NCBI GenBank assembly: GCA_030737875.1
Contig: CM060910.1
Location: 250,884,427 to 250,948,426 of the forward strand
Reading direction: 5' to 3'
DNA from: Allium sativum
Lineage: Eukaryota > Streptophyta > Magnoliopsida > Asparagales > Amaryllidaceae
Length of the DNA stretch: 64,000 nucleotides
Below, one piece after another: positions 1-10,751 of the stretch. Made by a program: the position numbers and the translations under genes. Each line of letters starts with the position of its first letter. The first letter of the stretch is position 1. The notes beneath the pieces were generated by a model, which worked only from the letters and a program-made list of their open reading frames with translations, did no database searches and had not been told where the DNA came from.

Positions 1-413
1 AAGGCAAGGATCAGAAAATCGACCAAACACAGACCAGGCCAGTCAGGGTGGGCTGGGTTCGACCTGGCTCAGGGGCCAGGTCGACACCTAGGTCGACTCC
101 CAGGTCGACCTGGCCTGGCAGGTTGACCCTAGGGTCGACCCCCAGGTCGACCTGGTGGGATTGGGCGGGAATTTTCCCGCCTACTCTGATTGGGCTGAAA
201 TTCAAATCTGTTTTCGAAATTTGAATTTTTTGAAACTTCATCAGGCCATAATTTGGTCATACGGGCTCCGTTTTTTGAAAACTCGGACTCTATTTCGCGT
301 ATTTTTCCGAGACGAACGCAATGGCATATCCCGTTTCCCTTAATACTTTGATTTGAAATTTATTATACTTTAATTCGTGAATTTCACTGTTATAAAATAC
401 ACGGGGTGTTACA
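1..413 (-). repeat. Family A LTR, partial (3' LTR of left unit)
   Basis: Minus-strand LTR start TGTAACACCCC at 413, directly after a polypurine tract. Only the first 413 bases lie in the window. It holds the GCGTTCGTCTCGG box (307-319) and a GTCGAC-rich cluster (about 58-152) with fewer palindromes than the same cluster in the other two LTR copies. Confidence 0.88.
58..152 (-). promoter_or_regulatory. GGTCGACC palindrome cluster in U3, left copy
   Basis: About five GTCGAC cores in the contexts AGGTCGAC or GGGTCGACC, spaced roughly 12-25 bases, located about 260-355 bases inside the LTR. The same cluster recurs at 7327-7463 and 20996-21146 with about nine cores. A regulatory role is inference from its conserved place upstream of the TATA box. 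Confidence 0.5.
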
Positions 414-426
414 TTCTCCCCCACTT
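414..426 (-). other. Polypurine tract of left unit
   Basis: Minus-strand AAGTGGGGGAGAA abuts the LTR start, as expected for the plus-strand primer. Just upstream, 432-448 is a palindrome with arms GATTTCG/CGAAATC and a three-base loop. Confidence 0.85.
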
Positions 427-970
427 AAAAGGATTTCGTCCCGAAATCTTCAAGTTCAGGAAGAATGTACATCCAAACATCCATCTACTCATCCATCAAG
501 CACGAGCATCCATTGTCCTTAAAAGACTTCTAATGCTTCATGATAATATGCGAAGTGTGTGTGTACATGTACTTATCTAATGCAAAATCAGGCGGTCTAC
601 TGATTCAGTTGACCTCCTTAATGCGAATTATGTAAGTGCTATGAATCCATTATGTATGCAAATCCTCCTATTCATGATTCTACATGAGTGCACAATCATT
701 CATACAAATGCAACATCCATATGACAACATATTAAAGTTCAACCATATACGAATGAAAACATATATGCATATGCAATATGAAGTGATTGAGCCGATCTAA
801 AACCTAGATTGTGTGTGTACAAGCAACCACGAGCAACCACTAGCAATCACTTGCAACCACTTGCAACCATCAATCATAACATGTCTCAAACACATGTTTT
901 CATCCAAAGAGTTTCTACCTAAAAGATAAGGTCGAGGAGATATACCTAAAAAGATAGATAAAAGCGCAAC
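427..970. other. Internal 3' untranslated stretch, left unit
   Basis: About 540 bases between the integrase tail and the polypurine tract. I see no coding potential. It contains short CAACCA-type direct repeats near 820-870. The right unit carries the same stretch at 7740-8266. Confidence 0.6.
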
Positions 971-1306
971 TTAAGAAAAAAAAGAAAGATCAAAGATGTA
1001 CCCTCGAAAAGGAAAAGGGTAGGCAGCGCGTATTCTAGCTTCAGTTTCCCAAGTTGCATCTTCTTCGGCGTCGCTCCATTGAACTTTGACGAGCTTGAAT
1101 TCGTGGTTGCGTAGCTTCTTCACTTCCGTTCCTAATATTCGGGTTGGAACTTTCCGTATGGTTGCTTCGCGTTCCACTTCAGCTTCTTCTAGGATATTTG
1201 GCTCTACCACTTCAGCAGACTCATGTAGACATTTTCGGAGATGTGAAACGTGAAAGACGTTGTGAACTCCGGCCAATCTTTCGGGTAGCTCTAATCTATA
1301 GGCCAT
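971..1306 (-). pseudogene. Integrase C-terminus with chromodomain-like tail, left unit
   Basis: The 111-residue frame contains MAYRLELPERL, then VHNVFHVSHLRK, the signature that follows the integrase core in Ty3/gypsy elements. It ends with a chromodomain-like stretch (LVKVQWSDAEEDATWETE), which in chromoviruses is thought to steer integration to chromatin. Upstream the same frame shows the expected GPFPIIEE context but is broken by a stop before LGKM. The catalytic integrase core is absent. This is a remnant of a polyprotein end. The right-unit copy lies at 8267-8637. Confidence 0.82.
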
Positions 1307-1342
1307 TTTCCCAATTATTCCTCAATAATAGGGAATGGTCCT

Positions 1343-2129
1343 ACCTAAAGGTATAGTCGAATGATAGAAGCAAGTAAAAACTTTGTGCCCATTAGGCAAT
1401 GTCAAAACTGGAAATCTATGCCACATATATATTGATTAGGAGAAGAACTCTCTAAGCATCAGCCCCGAAGACCGAAATCAACATCAGACTAACACCCAAA
1501 GAATTACTCAACCTAACCACTAGATTCTAGGAAACTAAGCATGATGGACTCCTTTTAGGTCACAAGGGAGTCCCTTCCTAAGACCAACCTATAAAACCCA
1601 AAAAGTTTAGTCAAACCAACGAACACCCTCAAGCCCCAACATGTGTTGCTAACAGATGAGTCATACTCCCTATGGGGTTTGCAACAGAAATTGGATTGAG
1701 AATGGGACCGAGAGGATATACACAAAAGATAACATGCAAGTAAGCTCTACAGGAAGAGAGGGATCAAAGATATACTCTTAAGAAGAGATATGATGCACAA
1801 ATCTAGTCTTCAATCTTCTAAGTCGCATTTCCTTGAGCTTAACTCCATTATGCTTTGTCCGTCTTTAACTTCACAATTTCGTAGCTTCTTAATTCTTGTT
1901 TCCAAAATATGAGTTGGAACCTATTTCACTGTTGCCTCTCGTTCCACTTTCACTTATTCTCCTTCTAGTATACTTGGCTCAAGCATAACTGCGTACTCAT
2001 GGTTTCATGCAAGCTCTCCAAAATTCACTAGTGAATCTTGGATCTTGTTCACTTACTAGAAGGTATTCCACATAGATGAATTATCTCTTGAAAATAAACA
2101 AATGTCAACTATGTTGCCAAATGTACTTA
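1343..2129. other. Non-coding remnant between RT stub and integrase tail, left unit
   Basis: In a complete element this position would hold RT, RNase H and the integrase core (about 2-3 kb). Here about 790 bases without recognisable pol sequence remain. Parts of 1790-2010 resemble a decayed duplicate of the integrase-tail DNA at 1040-1210 (shared blocks such as TTCGTAGCTTCTTAATTC and CGTTCCACTTCA-like words). The same arrangement exists in the right unit. Confidence 0.55.
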
Positions 2130-3305
2130 CTAAGGTGATTCTTTACAACTCATGCATAAGCGAAATGAACCTTCTGCCTTAGTGGTGAACACTACTGAAG
2201 CGCCCCATTCTGAAATGCTCCTCCTAATGAACCCCTTTTCTAGAAGCTCTTTAATCTGTTTACTGAGCTCTTTCCTTTCCCGTGGAGCCATGTGTCTAAC
2301 GGGCAACGCAACGGGCTTTGCATTATTTACAAGGTATATGCGGAAGTCTATCTCCCGCTTCGGAGGCAAGCCCTTCACCTCTTCGAAGACATCCAGATAT
2401 TCCCGGACCACTCTAACCGATTGCAAATTTTCAACGGAGGCATCTAGCGATTCAAGGTAACTAAGCATAACCGCATATGAGGGATTACAAGAAATTTCCA
2501 AAGTATTACCGAGCTGGGTTAGGAGCCTAACAACCCTTTTCTCACAATCAAGGATGGCCCCATTACTGGATAGCCAATCCATGCCCAAAATCAAACCATA
2601 TCCCGAAAAGCCCAAAACAAAGGCACTACACTTAAATTCTACGCTTAGAATAGAAATTTTCAATCCCAAACAGATCATAGACAAATGAGCCGGGCCCCCA
2701 ATTGGGTTTGAAACAATTAAGGGGTCCTCTACCATACTAGTTTTTAGGTGTAGAGATTCTACTAAAGCAGACGAGATAAAGGAGTGTGATGCGCCAGAAT
2801 CAAATAAAGTGCGAACGGGGTGATCATAAAGATAAACTACACTTTCAACAGAAGTATTTATACCTCGCTGTTGCAGAGGTGGCGCCTCTAGTACATGAAC
2901 TTGTGCCCCTGAGGTGGATCCAGCCCTCTGCCCCTGTCCTCGTTTCTTTGAGCAGTCCTTAGCCATGTGGCCTGTCTCACCGCAAGAAAAGCACCCACCA
3001 TTCATCTTGGCCTTCTTTTTCCGGTAATCTTTTACTAAGTGCCCTACTTTGCCACAGAATTTACACTTCCTCTTCTCTTGGGACATGTTGTCCTTCCCGC
3101 CCTTCTTAAAGTCTATCTTCTTAGGTTGTAAACCCTCTTTCTTCCCTTGAGAGCTTTCTGCCTTTGTCTCCTTCTTCCTTGGACAGTCCCTAGCCCAGTG
3201 GCCTGTCTCCCTACACTGAAAGCAAGTAGCACTCATCCTCCTCTTCTTCTTCCTGCAGTCTCCCGCCAGATGTCCAAGAATTCCGCAGAAATAACATTTC
3301 CTTTT
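2130..3305 (-). pseudogene. gag-pol: Gag zinc knuckles-protease-RT stub, left unit
   Basis: The frame is open from 3305 to a stop at 2130-2132. From the Met at 3236, CCHC knuckles lie at residues 5-18, 58-71 and 82-95, with another just upstream of that Met (CYFCGILGHLAGDC). In the 58-71 knuckle the last Cys is Tyr. The aspartic protease has its active site DSGASHSFIS at 146-155 and a second motif ILGMDWL at 216-222. An RT start follows (GFIRRSISEWGASVVF, about 335-350) and stops after FRLC. The gag capsid is almost all missing: only about 330 bases separate this frame from the primer-binding site. A TAA at 3306-3308 closes the frame upstream; the right-unit copy lacks that stop. The truncated product cannot replicate alone. 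Confidence 0.88.
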
Positions 3306-3621
3306 TTAATGTTTCTTGTCATTACTGTTACGATCCTTTCTTGTTTGACTATTATTCGTCTTCCTACTCTGGGACTCTTCCGCTTGCTGGTTTACGTGGA
3401 GGAGGAGGAGTGAAAGCGTCAGCAGCTGGGGAGTAAGGTCTCCAGACATGCTGAAACAGAAAGGATAGATTCAAAACGAAGGATAAGAGATAGTACCTAT
3501 GGCTTTGGGGGGGACTTTGCCTTTTAAAATAAAATAATATTTTATCTTTTAAAAATGCTTCTTTAAATTTCTTTTTGAAAAATAAATTTTCAAAACTTTT
3601 TATCTTATCCGGTAAACCTAT

Positions 3622-3633
3622 GCTCTGATACCA
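3622..3633 (-). other. Primer-binding site, initiator Met tRNA (left unit)
   Basis: Minus-strand TGGTATCAGAGC, two bases after the LTR end. This is the standard plant PBS complementary to the 3' end of initiator Met tRNA. It fixes the element's orientation. Confidence 0.92.
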
Positions 3634-4774
3634 AGTGAAACACCCCACCTCCGTTAGGGTCACTCTAAAAGGGAATGCCCTAATTTTGGTGGAGGTTTAT
3701 AAGTATAAATCACAAATATACAAGACAGATATAATAACACATATTTTTTGAACAGCGGAAAACAACAACTTTTATTTCATTAAAATACGTGTTACACCAA
3801 CCATACCATAATTGTCTTACAATACTTCCAAAAACATAACATCTTCATAACTGTCTTGATTACATTATTTAAAGAAGCATAAAGAAAACATAAATAAACT
3901 GCAAAAGTCCCATAATTGCTGTCCAAAGCCATAGTCCAAAATGGAAAGGATCCAAGCAATACATTCTTTCTCTTCAAGCTGGATAAGAAGACTGGTCAAG
4001 CTACGGTATTCCCTCCCTGTGGACCTGGGGGGGGGGGGGGGAACGGAAGAAAAGAAGACGAAAGAAAAGTAGAGTCAGACATAAAGCCTGAGTAAGTCTA
4101 GGACTATTCAGTCTATGAACAAAGAACTGGGTATGATAAGTATAAACTAGAAATGGGAAAGCACCATAAACTAAGTTAAGTTGTCTAGGGTCGAATATAC
4201 TATCGTACCCCATATTAATCTCTGTACCCATATAAACTAGTTCCCAACAGGCACCCCATAATCAGGGTGAAGTGATCCATTTTTATGATGATCGGCTCCT
4301 ACTCGCATAGTTACATGTGTCTTACGGCCCCCGATGTTGTAGTTACCTATGCTGGTCCCACCATGGGGTGTATCAAGTCCCATGGTGGCGGCCCGACACA
4401 CTCCTAGAATGCACAGGTATGCTACTGGTGCCCAGTGCCTTATTTTTCTGCGCTGGAGTGTGTGCACGCCCGCACCCCGTTAGAACCTACACTGCTGCAC
4501 CACCGCCGTCGATTTGACCTTTTACAGTCAGCCCAGTAATCGTGCCCCACCCTGCCTAGTTTCAGGGTATCATGATACCTTGTAGGGTTACTGCTGAAAA
4601 GGGTCCCCCGCTACTAGGTTTTCTATTTCTAGCCAACATGCTAAGTTGGTTAAGTGTTTTATAAACCTAACCCCCAATCAGTCTGTTTAGTTTAGCATGT
4701 TCTATTTTGATTAAGTCTTAATTCACTTAATCCTATCAATCCTTACTCAGCCTTAATTGTCTTATTAAAGCTTT

Positions 4775-4866
4775 GACCTCTCACATTAGACAGGTATTGT
4801 TGTGGCTGCCTGTTGTCGGTTGGGTCCGGGCAGTCTTACGCCACAACTCAGTCTAACCTCGGGTCC
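4775..4866 (-). repeat. Stem-loop module 1, family A middle LTR
   Basis: Outer stem TTAGAC/GTCTAA and inner stem GTTGTGGC/GCCACAAC enclose a loop with a conserved CTGCCCGG-type core. The right LTR repeats it at 18435-18527. Related modules in LTRs E and B keep the stems with different paired bases. Confidence 0.65.
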
Positions 4867-4884
4867 TTATTGGGCTCTGTGTTT

Positions 4885-4977
4885 AACCACCCACATTGGA
4901 TAGGTATTGTTGTGACTACTGGACATCCGGGAGGTTCCGGGCAGGTTTACATCACAACTCAATCCAACCTCGGGTTA
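4885..4977 (-). repeat. Stem-loop module 2, family A middle LTR
   Basis: Tandem partner of the module at 4775-4866. Its stems are TTGGAT/ATCCAA and GTTGTGA/TCACAAC, so both arms changed together relative to module 1. The right LTR copy is 18547-18637, where one base of the outer arm is lost. Confidence 0.65.
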
Positions 4978-5384
4978 AACACATCGTATTTTCTACATTT
5001 ACATATTTTGTCTCTTTTCTTTTTATATGTAAATATTTGCGGCCCATTATTCAAATTCATCTTTATTGATTAAGATTTATTTATGCCACTTAATTGTTTT
5101 TCAAGGTTGTTGGCATGCGTCAAACATGCCAACACATATGTTCTATATTTAGCCCAAACGTCATTACCCCCGTTTTATACGTTCTCTCCAATGTAAGGTG
5201 TGTTGGGTTTAACACTTAAACCCAATTTAGCCATATGTAAAGGGGAGGCTTATAACATGGTGTTTATCAGGTAACATGAAAGAGGGGAGTGTGAACACAT
5301 GAACTTGCAACGAACGATTCAATTAACATAAAGTAGGCACATGTGAACTTGTAATTGTAACATCATATAATCATGGCATAACAT

Positions 5385-5850
5385 GAATCATTTTATCGAT
5401 ATAATCATAGCATAAACAATACTTAAACGTGGATCATTCTATTCATATAATTATGGCATAGGAAATACTTAAACATGAATCATTCTATTCATATGATTGT
5501 GGCATAAACAATACTCAAACATAAATCATTCTATTCATATAATTATGGCATAGGAAATACTTTTACATGAATCATTCTATTCATATGATTGTGGCATAAA
5601 CAATACTCAAACATGAATCATTCTATTCATATGATTGTGGCATAAACAATACTCAAACATGAATCATTCTATTCATATAATTATGGCATAGGAAATACTT
5701 AAACATGAATCATTCTATTCATATAATTTTGGCATAAACAATACTCAAACATGAATCATTCTATTCATATGATTATGGCATAAACAGTACTTAAACACGA
5801 ATTATTCTATTCATATGATTATGGCATAAATAATACTTAAACATGAATTA
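5385..5850 (-). repeat. 46-bp minisatellite in family A middle LTR
   Basis: About ten units of roughly 46 bases built on ATGAATCATTCTATTCATAT. Two unit types differ in their second half: AATTATGGCATAGGAAATAC versus GATTGTGGCATAAACAATAC. The right LTR has the same unit number at about 19043-19512 with slightly different type order. Confidence 0.85.
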
Positions 5851-6942
5851 TAGGTTCAACTAACCATGTAAACTTGAAATTAAGAATCTAACTAAATTAG
5901 ATATCATTATTATTGGCACATGGTCTTGACTAGAAGTATAAGCCTATATTTTTCTTTAGGCATAATATAAACTAATCATGTTCATAAAACCACTACATGC
6001 TAACAAAAAGGTACTTACTTTTGTCACTAATACAAAAGTATGGTTCAACTAGAATTATCCCAACATCATATAATCATGGCATAACATGAATCATTTTAAT
6101 CCATTTATAGAATTATAGCATAAACATACCTAAACTTAAATCATGGTTTTTATTCTATCTATGTAAACTTGCAAGTGGAATGTAATTCCAATGTAACTTA
6201 TGTGTCACATATATTATCATATGATTATGATAACAACATAAGCCTAAAAACATGTTTTTCAATTGGGCATAATAACAAACATAGTTTAGTCATGTTCATA
6301 AAATTAATACAAGTTCACAAAGATGCTTGCTTTTGTCACTATCACAAAAGCATGATTTTTATAGTTGAACTACAATGCCAATTCCAACATAACTTCATAT
6401 TAATCATAATACTCAAATGGACCAAATTACACTATAAATGACCATAGAATTATACATTATGTTGGCATAACAATAAATTATATACTTGCATGAATTTTAA
6501 ATAAACTATTACAACACATAGTTGTTATTTTCAACATGAATCATATACTTGCAATTATCAAGTGGGTGTTGTAAATAACTATCACAAACATGTAGTTTTC
6601 AATATGAATCATATGCTTGCATGAATCCCAATTAAAATTCCACAACATGTGGTTGTCAACGTAAACCATATACTTGTATGAATCCAATCGTACACCATAG
6701 CATTGCCAAATCGTTTAGAATCAAAATAACATGCAAATATAGGTTATTATTGCCACAATTCCATTTCGTTGTTAACTTCCAACGCAAATCGCATACTTGC
6801 AAATATCCAATCGTATACCATAATATTCCCAAATCATTTAGCATCAAAGCAACGCACAAATATAAATTATTATCGCCACAATTCCATTTCTTACTTTACA
6901 CAAATCAACACAATTATTTAATTCACATCGGAATAGCACTCT

Positions 6943-6948
6943 ACTTAC
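6943..6948 (-). other. Splice-donor-like site after the LTR leader (family A)
   Basis: Minus-strand TT|GTAAGTAG lies about 227 bases after the TATA box. Solo LTR B has an aligned AG|GCAAGT at the same distance. Use as a real splice donor is inference. Confidence 0.35.
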
Positions 6949-7168
6949 AACGTATGACGAATCTTCAATTCAAGAATCTGAATTCTGAATTTGGAGATGC
7001 TATCCTTTGTGGTAGGCGTTGCTTTGATTCAATTAACGTTGCTTTAAGCTTTTGATTTATCTCCTAATTGTCTCTCTATTTCTGACGGCTATCCTCAGTC
7101 TCTCCTCAGCAGCATGACGGTCTCATCTCCATTTTAGTTTGTGTAAATTAGGGTTAGTCTTAGGTCCT

Positions 7169-7175
7169 TTTTATA
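7169..7175 (-). promoter_or_regulatory. TATA box, family A middle LTR
   Basis: Minus-strand CTCTATAAAAAGG lies about 550 bases inside the LTR and downstream of the GTCGAC cluster. The right LTR has the same box at 20841-20847. Confidence 0.65.
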
Positions 7176-7326
7176 GAGTTTGTGAGTTGATTTAGACCGT
7201 CGATGGAGCTTGGTTTAATAATAGCCGTTCATTCAAAGGAGAGGCCAATCAGGAGCTGACACCTAGCCCTAGTGACAAAGCAAGGATCAGAAAATTGACC
7301 AAACACAGACCAGGCCAGCCAGGGTG

Positions 7327-7463
7327 GGCTGGGTTCGACCTGGCTCAGGGGCCAGGTCGACTCCCCAGTCGACCCCCAGGTCGACTCTAGAGTCGACCTG
7401 CCTGGGGCAGGTCGACACCTAGGTCGACTCCCAGGTCGACCCTAGGGTCGACCCCCAGGTCGA
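7327..7463 (-). promoter_or_regulatory. GGTCGACC palindrome cluster, middle LTR
   Basis: About nine GTCGAC cores, including the perfect palindrome AGGTCGACTCTAGAGTCGACC (7379-7399) less one end base. It sits between the GCGTTCGTCTCGG box and the TATA box. The left LTR copy has about five cores, so the cluster expands and contracts. Confidence 0.55.
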
Positions 7464-7726
7464 CCTGGTGGGTTTGGGCAGGAATTTTCCCGCCTACTCT
7501 GATTGGGCTGAAATTCAAATCTGTTTTCGAAATTTGAATTTTCTGAAACTTCATCGGGCCATAATTTGGTCATACGGGCTCCGTTTTTCGAAAACTCGGA
7601 CTCTATTTCGCGTATTTTTCCGAGACGAACGCAATGGCATATCCCGTTTCCCTTTATACTTTGATTTGAAATTTATTATACTTTAATTCGTGAATTTCAC
7701 TGTTATAAAAAACACGAGGTGTTACA

Positions 7727-7739
7727 TTCTCCCCCACTT
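7727..7739 (-). other. Polypurine tract of right unit
   Basis: AAGTGGGGGAGAA on the minus strand directly upstream of the middle LTR start, with the palindrome GATTTCG/CGAAATC at 7745-7761. It proves that the middle LTR is also the 3' LTR of a second unit. Confidence 0.85.
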
Positions 7740-8266
7740 AAAAGGATTTCGTCCCGAAATCTTCAAGTTCAGGAAGAATGTACATCCTAACATCCAAACA
7801 TCCATCTACTCATCCATCAAGCACGAGCATCCATTGTCCTTAAAAGACTTCTAATGCTTCATGATAATATGCGAAGTGTGTGTGTACATGTACTTATCTA
7901 ATGCAAAATCAGGCGGTCTACTGATTCAGTTGACCACCTTAATGCGAATTATGTAAGTGCTATGAATCCATTATGTATGCAAATCCTCCTATTCATGATT
8001 CTACATGAGTGCACAATCATTCATACAAATGCAACATCCATATGACAACATATTAAAGTTCAACCATATACGAATGCAAACATATATGCATATGCAATAT
8101 GAAGTGATTGAGCCGATCTAAAACCTAGATTGTGTGTGTATATGCAACCACGAGCAACCACTAGCAATCACTTGCAACCACTTGCAACCATCAATCATAA
8201 CATGTCTCAAACACATGTTTTCATCCAAAGAGTTTCTACCTAAAAGATAAGGTCGAGGAGATATAC

Positions 8267-8637
8267 CTAAAAAGATAGATAAAAGCGCAACTTAAGAAAA
8301 AAACAAAGATCAAAGATGTACCCTCGAAAAGGAAAAGGGTAGGCAGCGCATATTCTAGCTTCAGTTTCCCAAGTTGCATCTTCTTCGGCGTCGCTCCAAT
8401 GAACTTTGACGAGCTTGACTTCGCGGTTGCGTTGCTTCTTCACTTCCGTTCCTAATATTCGGGTTGGAACTTTCCTTATGGTTGCTTCGCGTTCCACTTC
8501 AGCTTCTTCTAGGATATTTGGCTCTACCACTTCAGCAGACTCATGTAGACATTTTCGAGATGTGAAACGTGAAAGACGTTGTGAACTCCGGCCAATCTTT
8601 CAGGTAGCTCTAATCTATAGGCCATTTTCCCAATTGT
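8267..8637 (-). pseudogene. Integrase C-terminus, right unit (frameshifted)
   Basis: Copy of the left-unit integrase tail. A single G is missing near 8557 relative to the left copy, which throws the upstream VHNVFHVSHLRK part out of frame with the downstream chromodomain-like LVKVHWSDAEEDATWETE part. The stop near LGKM is also changed in this copy (CAATTG in place of TAATTG context). It is not functional. Confidence 0.8.
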
Positions 8638-10029
8638 TCCTCAATAATAGGGAATGGTCCTACCTAAAGGTATAGTCGAATGATAGAAGCAAGTAAAAAC
8701 TTTGTGCCCATTAGGCAATGTCAAAACTGGAAATCTATGCCACATATATATTGATTAGGAGAAGAACTCTCTAAGCATCAGCCCCGAAGACCGAAATCAA
8801 CATCAGATTGACACCCAAAGAATTACTCAACCCAACCACTAGATTCTAGGAAACTAAGCATGATGGAATCCTTTTAGGTCACAAGGGAGTCCCTTCCTAA
8901 GACCAACCTATAAAACCCAAAAAGTTTAGTCAAACCAACGAACACCCTCAAGCCCCAACATGTGTTGCTAACAGATGAGTCATACTCCCTATGGGGTTTG
9001 CAACAGAAATTGGATTGAGAATGGGACCGAGAGGATATACACAAAAGATAGCATGCAAGTAAGCTCTACAATAAGAGAGGGATCAAAGATATACTCTTAA
9101 GAAGAGATATTGTAATAACCCGGAAAATCTGAGCCAGTTTGAAATTTTTATTTTGGCCATTTTAGCGAATTTTGAATATTTAAAATGAATTATTTTAAAT
9201 AATATCGACGAGAAATTTATTTTGAATTGAATTCGACGTATATATTTATATACACCGTCGTTAGAATATAAATATTTATATTTAATTATATAACGAGCCT
9301 GAAATGGCGCGGTAGTTCGAAAATTCGATTTCTAATTTCAAATGAATATACAGAATTCGTTATAAGTCAGAATTGAACGAAACAAGAAATATTTGAATCT
9401 GATGAAGAATATCTTTCTAACGAAGTTGAGAAACTGAGATTTCACTTTAGAAGTTGAAAGATATGTTCAGTTGAAAATTCAGAAAAGTCGCTGTGGAATT
9501 TATATATATTTTAATATATATAAAGGCCTTGAAATTAGCCGTTTTGCAAATGACCTCGGATTTCGACGAAACCAGTTTTGTTGGGTCCGTGATGTCAAGT
9601 TATTGCTAGATTCCAAATTTCATAATTTTTCGAATCAATATGTGAGCGTGGCAAAGGAAAACGCATTTGACCAGTTTCAGTTGATTTTAATCGACTGGAA
9701 AATGACCATTTTTCCAACGGTTTCAGAATTCGACGAAATTAGTTTTGTTAGGACCGTATCGTTAATACGAAGCTAGAAAATATTTTTCGGGAATTTATAG
9801 AGTTAGTATGTGGCCCCTGTAATTTGAAATGTGCGTTTAAAATTCAATATAATGATTTAAATGTAAATGCAACGGAAACTGATCGAAACGGTCGATTCAG
9901 CTTGCGGTACATATCCCATTGTGTTCGGAATGGGGGTGAAACGCTATGGGCGACAGGCGGTGGGCCTCGTTTCGAGGTCGTATGTAAAAGTCAACTTTTT
10001 AATAATTAAAAAAAAAAAATATCTTCTCC

Positions 10030-10341
10030 CCTTAACTACCAGGCCCCCCCCCCCGACTAAAATCATTTAAATCAGAAAAAAAAAAGAAACGACGACGAAA
10101 GGATCGGAGCCGCCGCCACCTCGCAGCCCTCCCCCAAATCGAAGTCGCCCTGCCCTCTGCCACCCACCGCCACGCCACCCTCCAGGCGTCGCCCCCCTCG
10201 CGCCTCTTTCCTCCGTATTCTCCCTCCTCCCCTTCTTGAAAACCAGCGACGCACCCCCCCCATCCGCCACCCCAGACCCCGCTCCCTCCGACGACGTCCT
10301 CCGCCAGCGATGGAACCCCCCCTCTGAATTCGATTGTAAGT
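10030..10341 (+). other. C-rich island ending in a splice-donor-like site, in LTR C
   Basis: About 300 bases strongly enriched for C (CCGCCGCCACC, CCCCCC runs) within AT-rich DNA. It ends with GATT|GTAAGTATTTCC at 10336, followed by T-rich DNA. It looks like a plant 5' leader plus intron donor. Long open frames on the minus strand here are Gly/Arg-rich artefacts of base composition. The relative C' has no such island. Confidence 0.4.
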
Positions 10342-10751
10342 ATTTCCATTTTATTTTGTTTTTATTTTTTTTAATATAAAAACTGATTTTTTTAGAATAT
10401 TAAAACTGATTTTTTTTTAGGAAAATATAAAAACTGATTTTTTTTAGAATATTAAAACTGATTTTATTTTAAAGGGTTTAAACGTTAAAATAGAAAAGGT
10501 ATGATCTTTATATGTTTAAAGTGATAAAAATATGATTTTTATATTTTTTAAAGTATTAAAAATATAATCTTTATAGGATAGAGAATATAAAAATATCATC
10601 TTTGTATATGTAGCGAAATAAAAATATGATTTTTATTTTATATACGTTGAGATAAAGTGGTGATTTTCATAACGACAAAAACTTTATTTTTATAAAGGCG
10701 AAATCAATATTTTTGAAATGGAATTATTATCTATATATTAGCGGTAAGGAA

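Larger units (their letters stand above)
3636..7726 (-). repeat. Family A LTR, middle copy (4091 bp)
   Basis: It starts TGTAACACC at 7726 and ends GGTGGGGTGTTTCA at 3636 (minus strand), giving TG…CA ends. In LTR order it contains the GCGTTCGTCTCGG box (7620-7632), a GTCGAC cluster (7327-7463), a TATA box (7169-7175), a splice-donor-like GTAAGT (6943-6948), a 46-bp minisatellite (about 5385-5850), paired stem-loop modules (4775-4977), a CAGAC/GTCTG hairpin (4076-4090) and a long C-run (4028-4041). Short reading frames inside it have no recognisable protein and are treated as chance. Confidence 0.9.

Noticed and set aside
4001..4467. Minus-strand frames of 76 residues in family A LTR
   Set aside because: They lie in the LTR beyond the stem-loop modules; the first is broken in the right LTR copy and neither resembles a known protein.
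5385..5850. CRISPR-like regular repeats
   Set aside because: Units are contiguous without unique spacers, and the setting is a plant LTR.
10032..10349. Gly/Arg-rich minus-strand frames of about 65-105 residues
   Set aside because: They come from the C-rich island, occur in all three minus frames and show no domain pattern.
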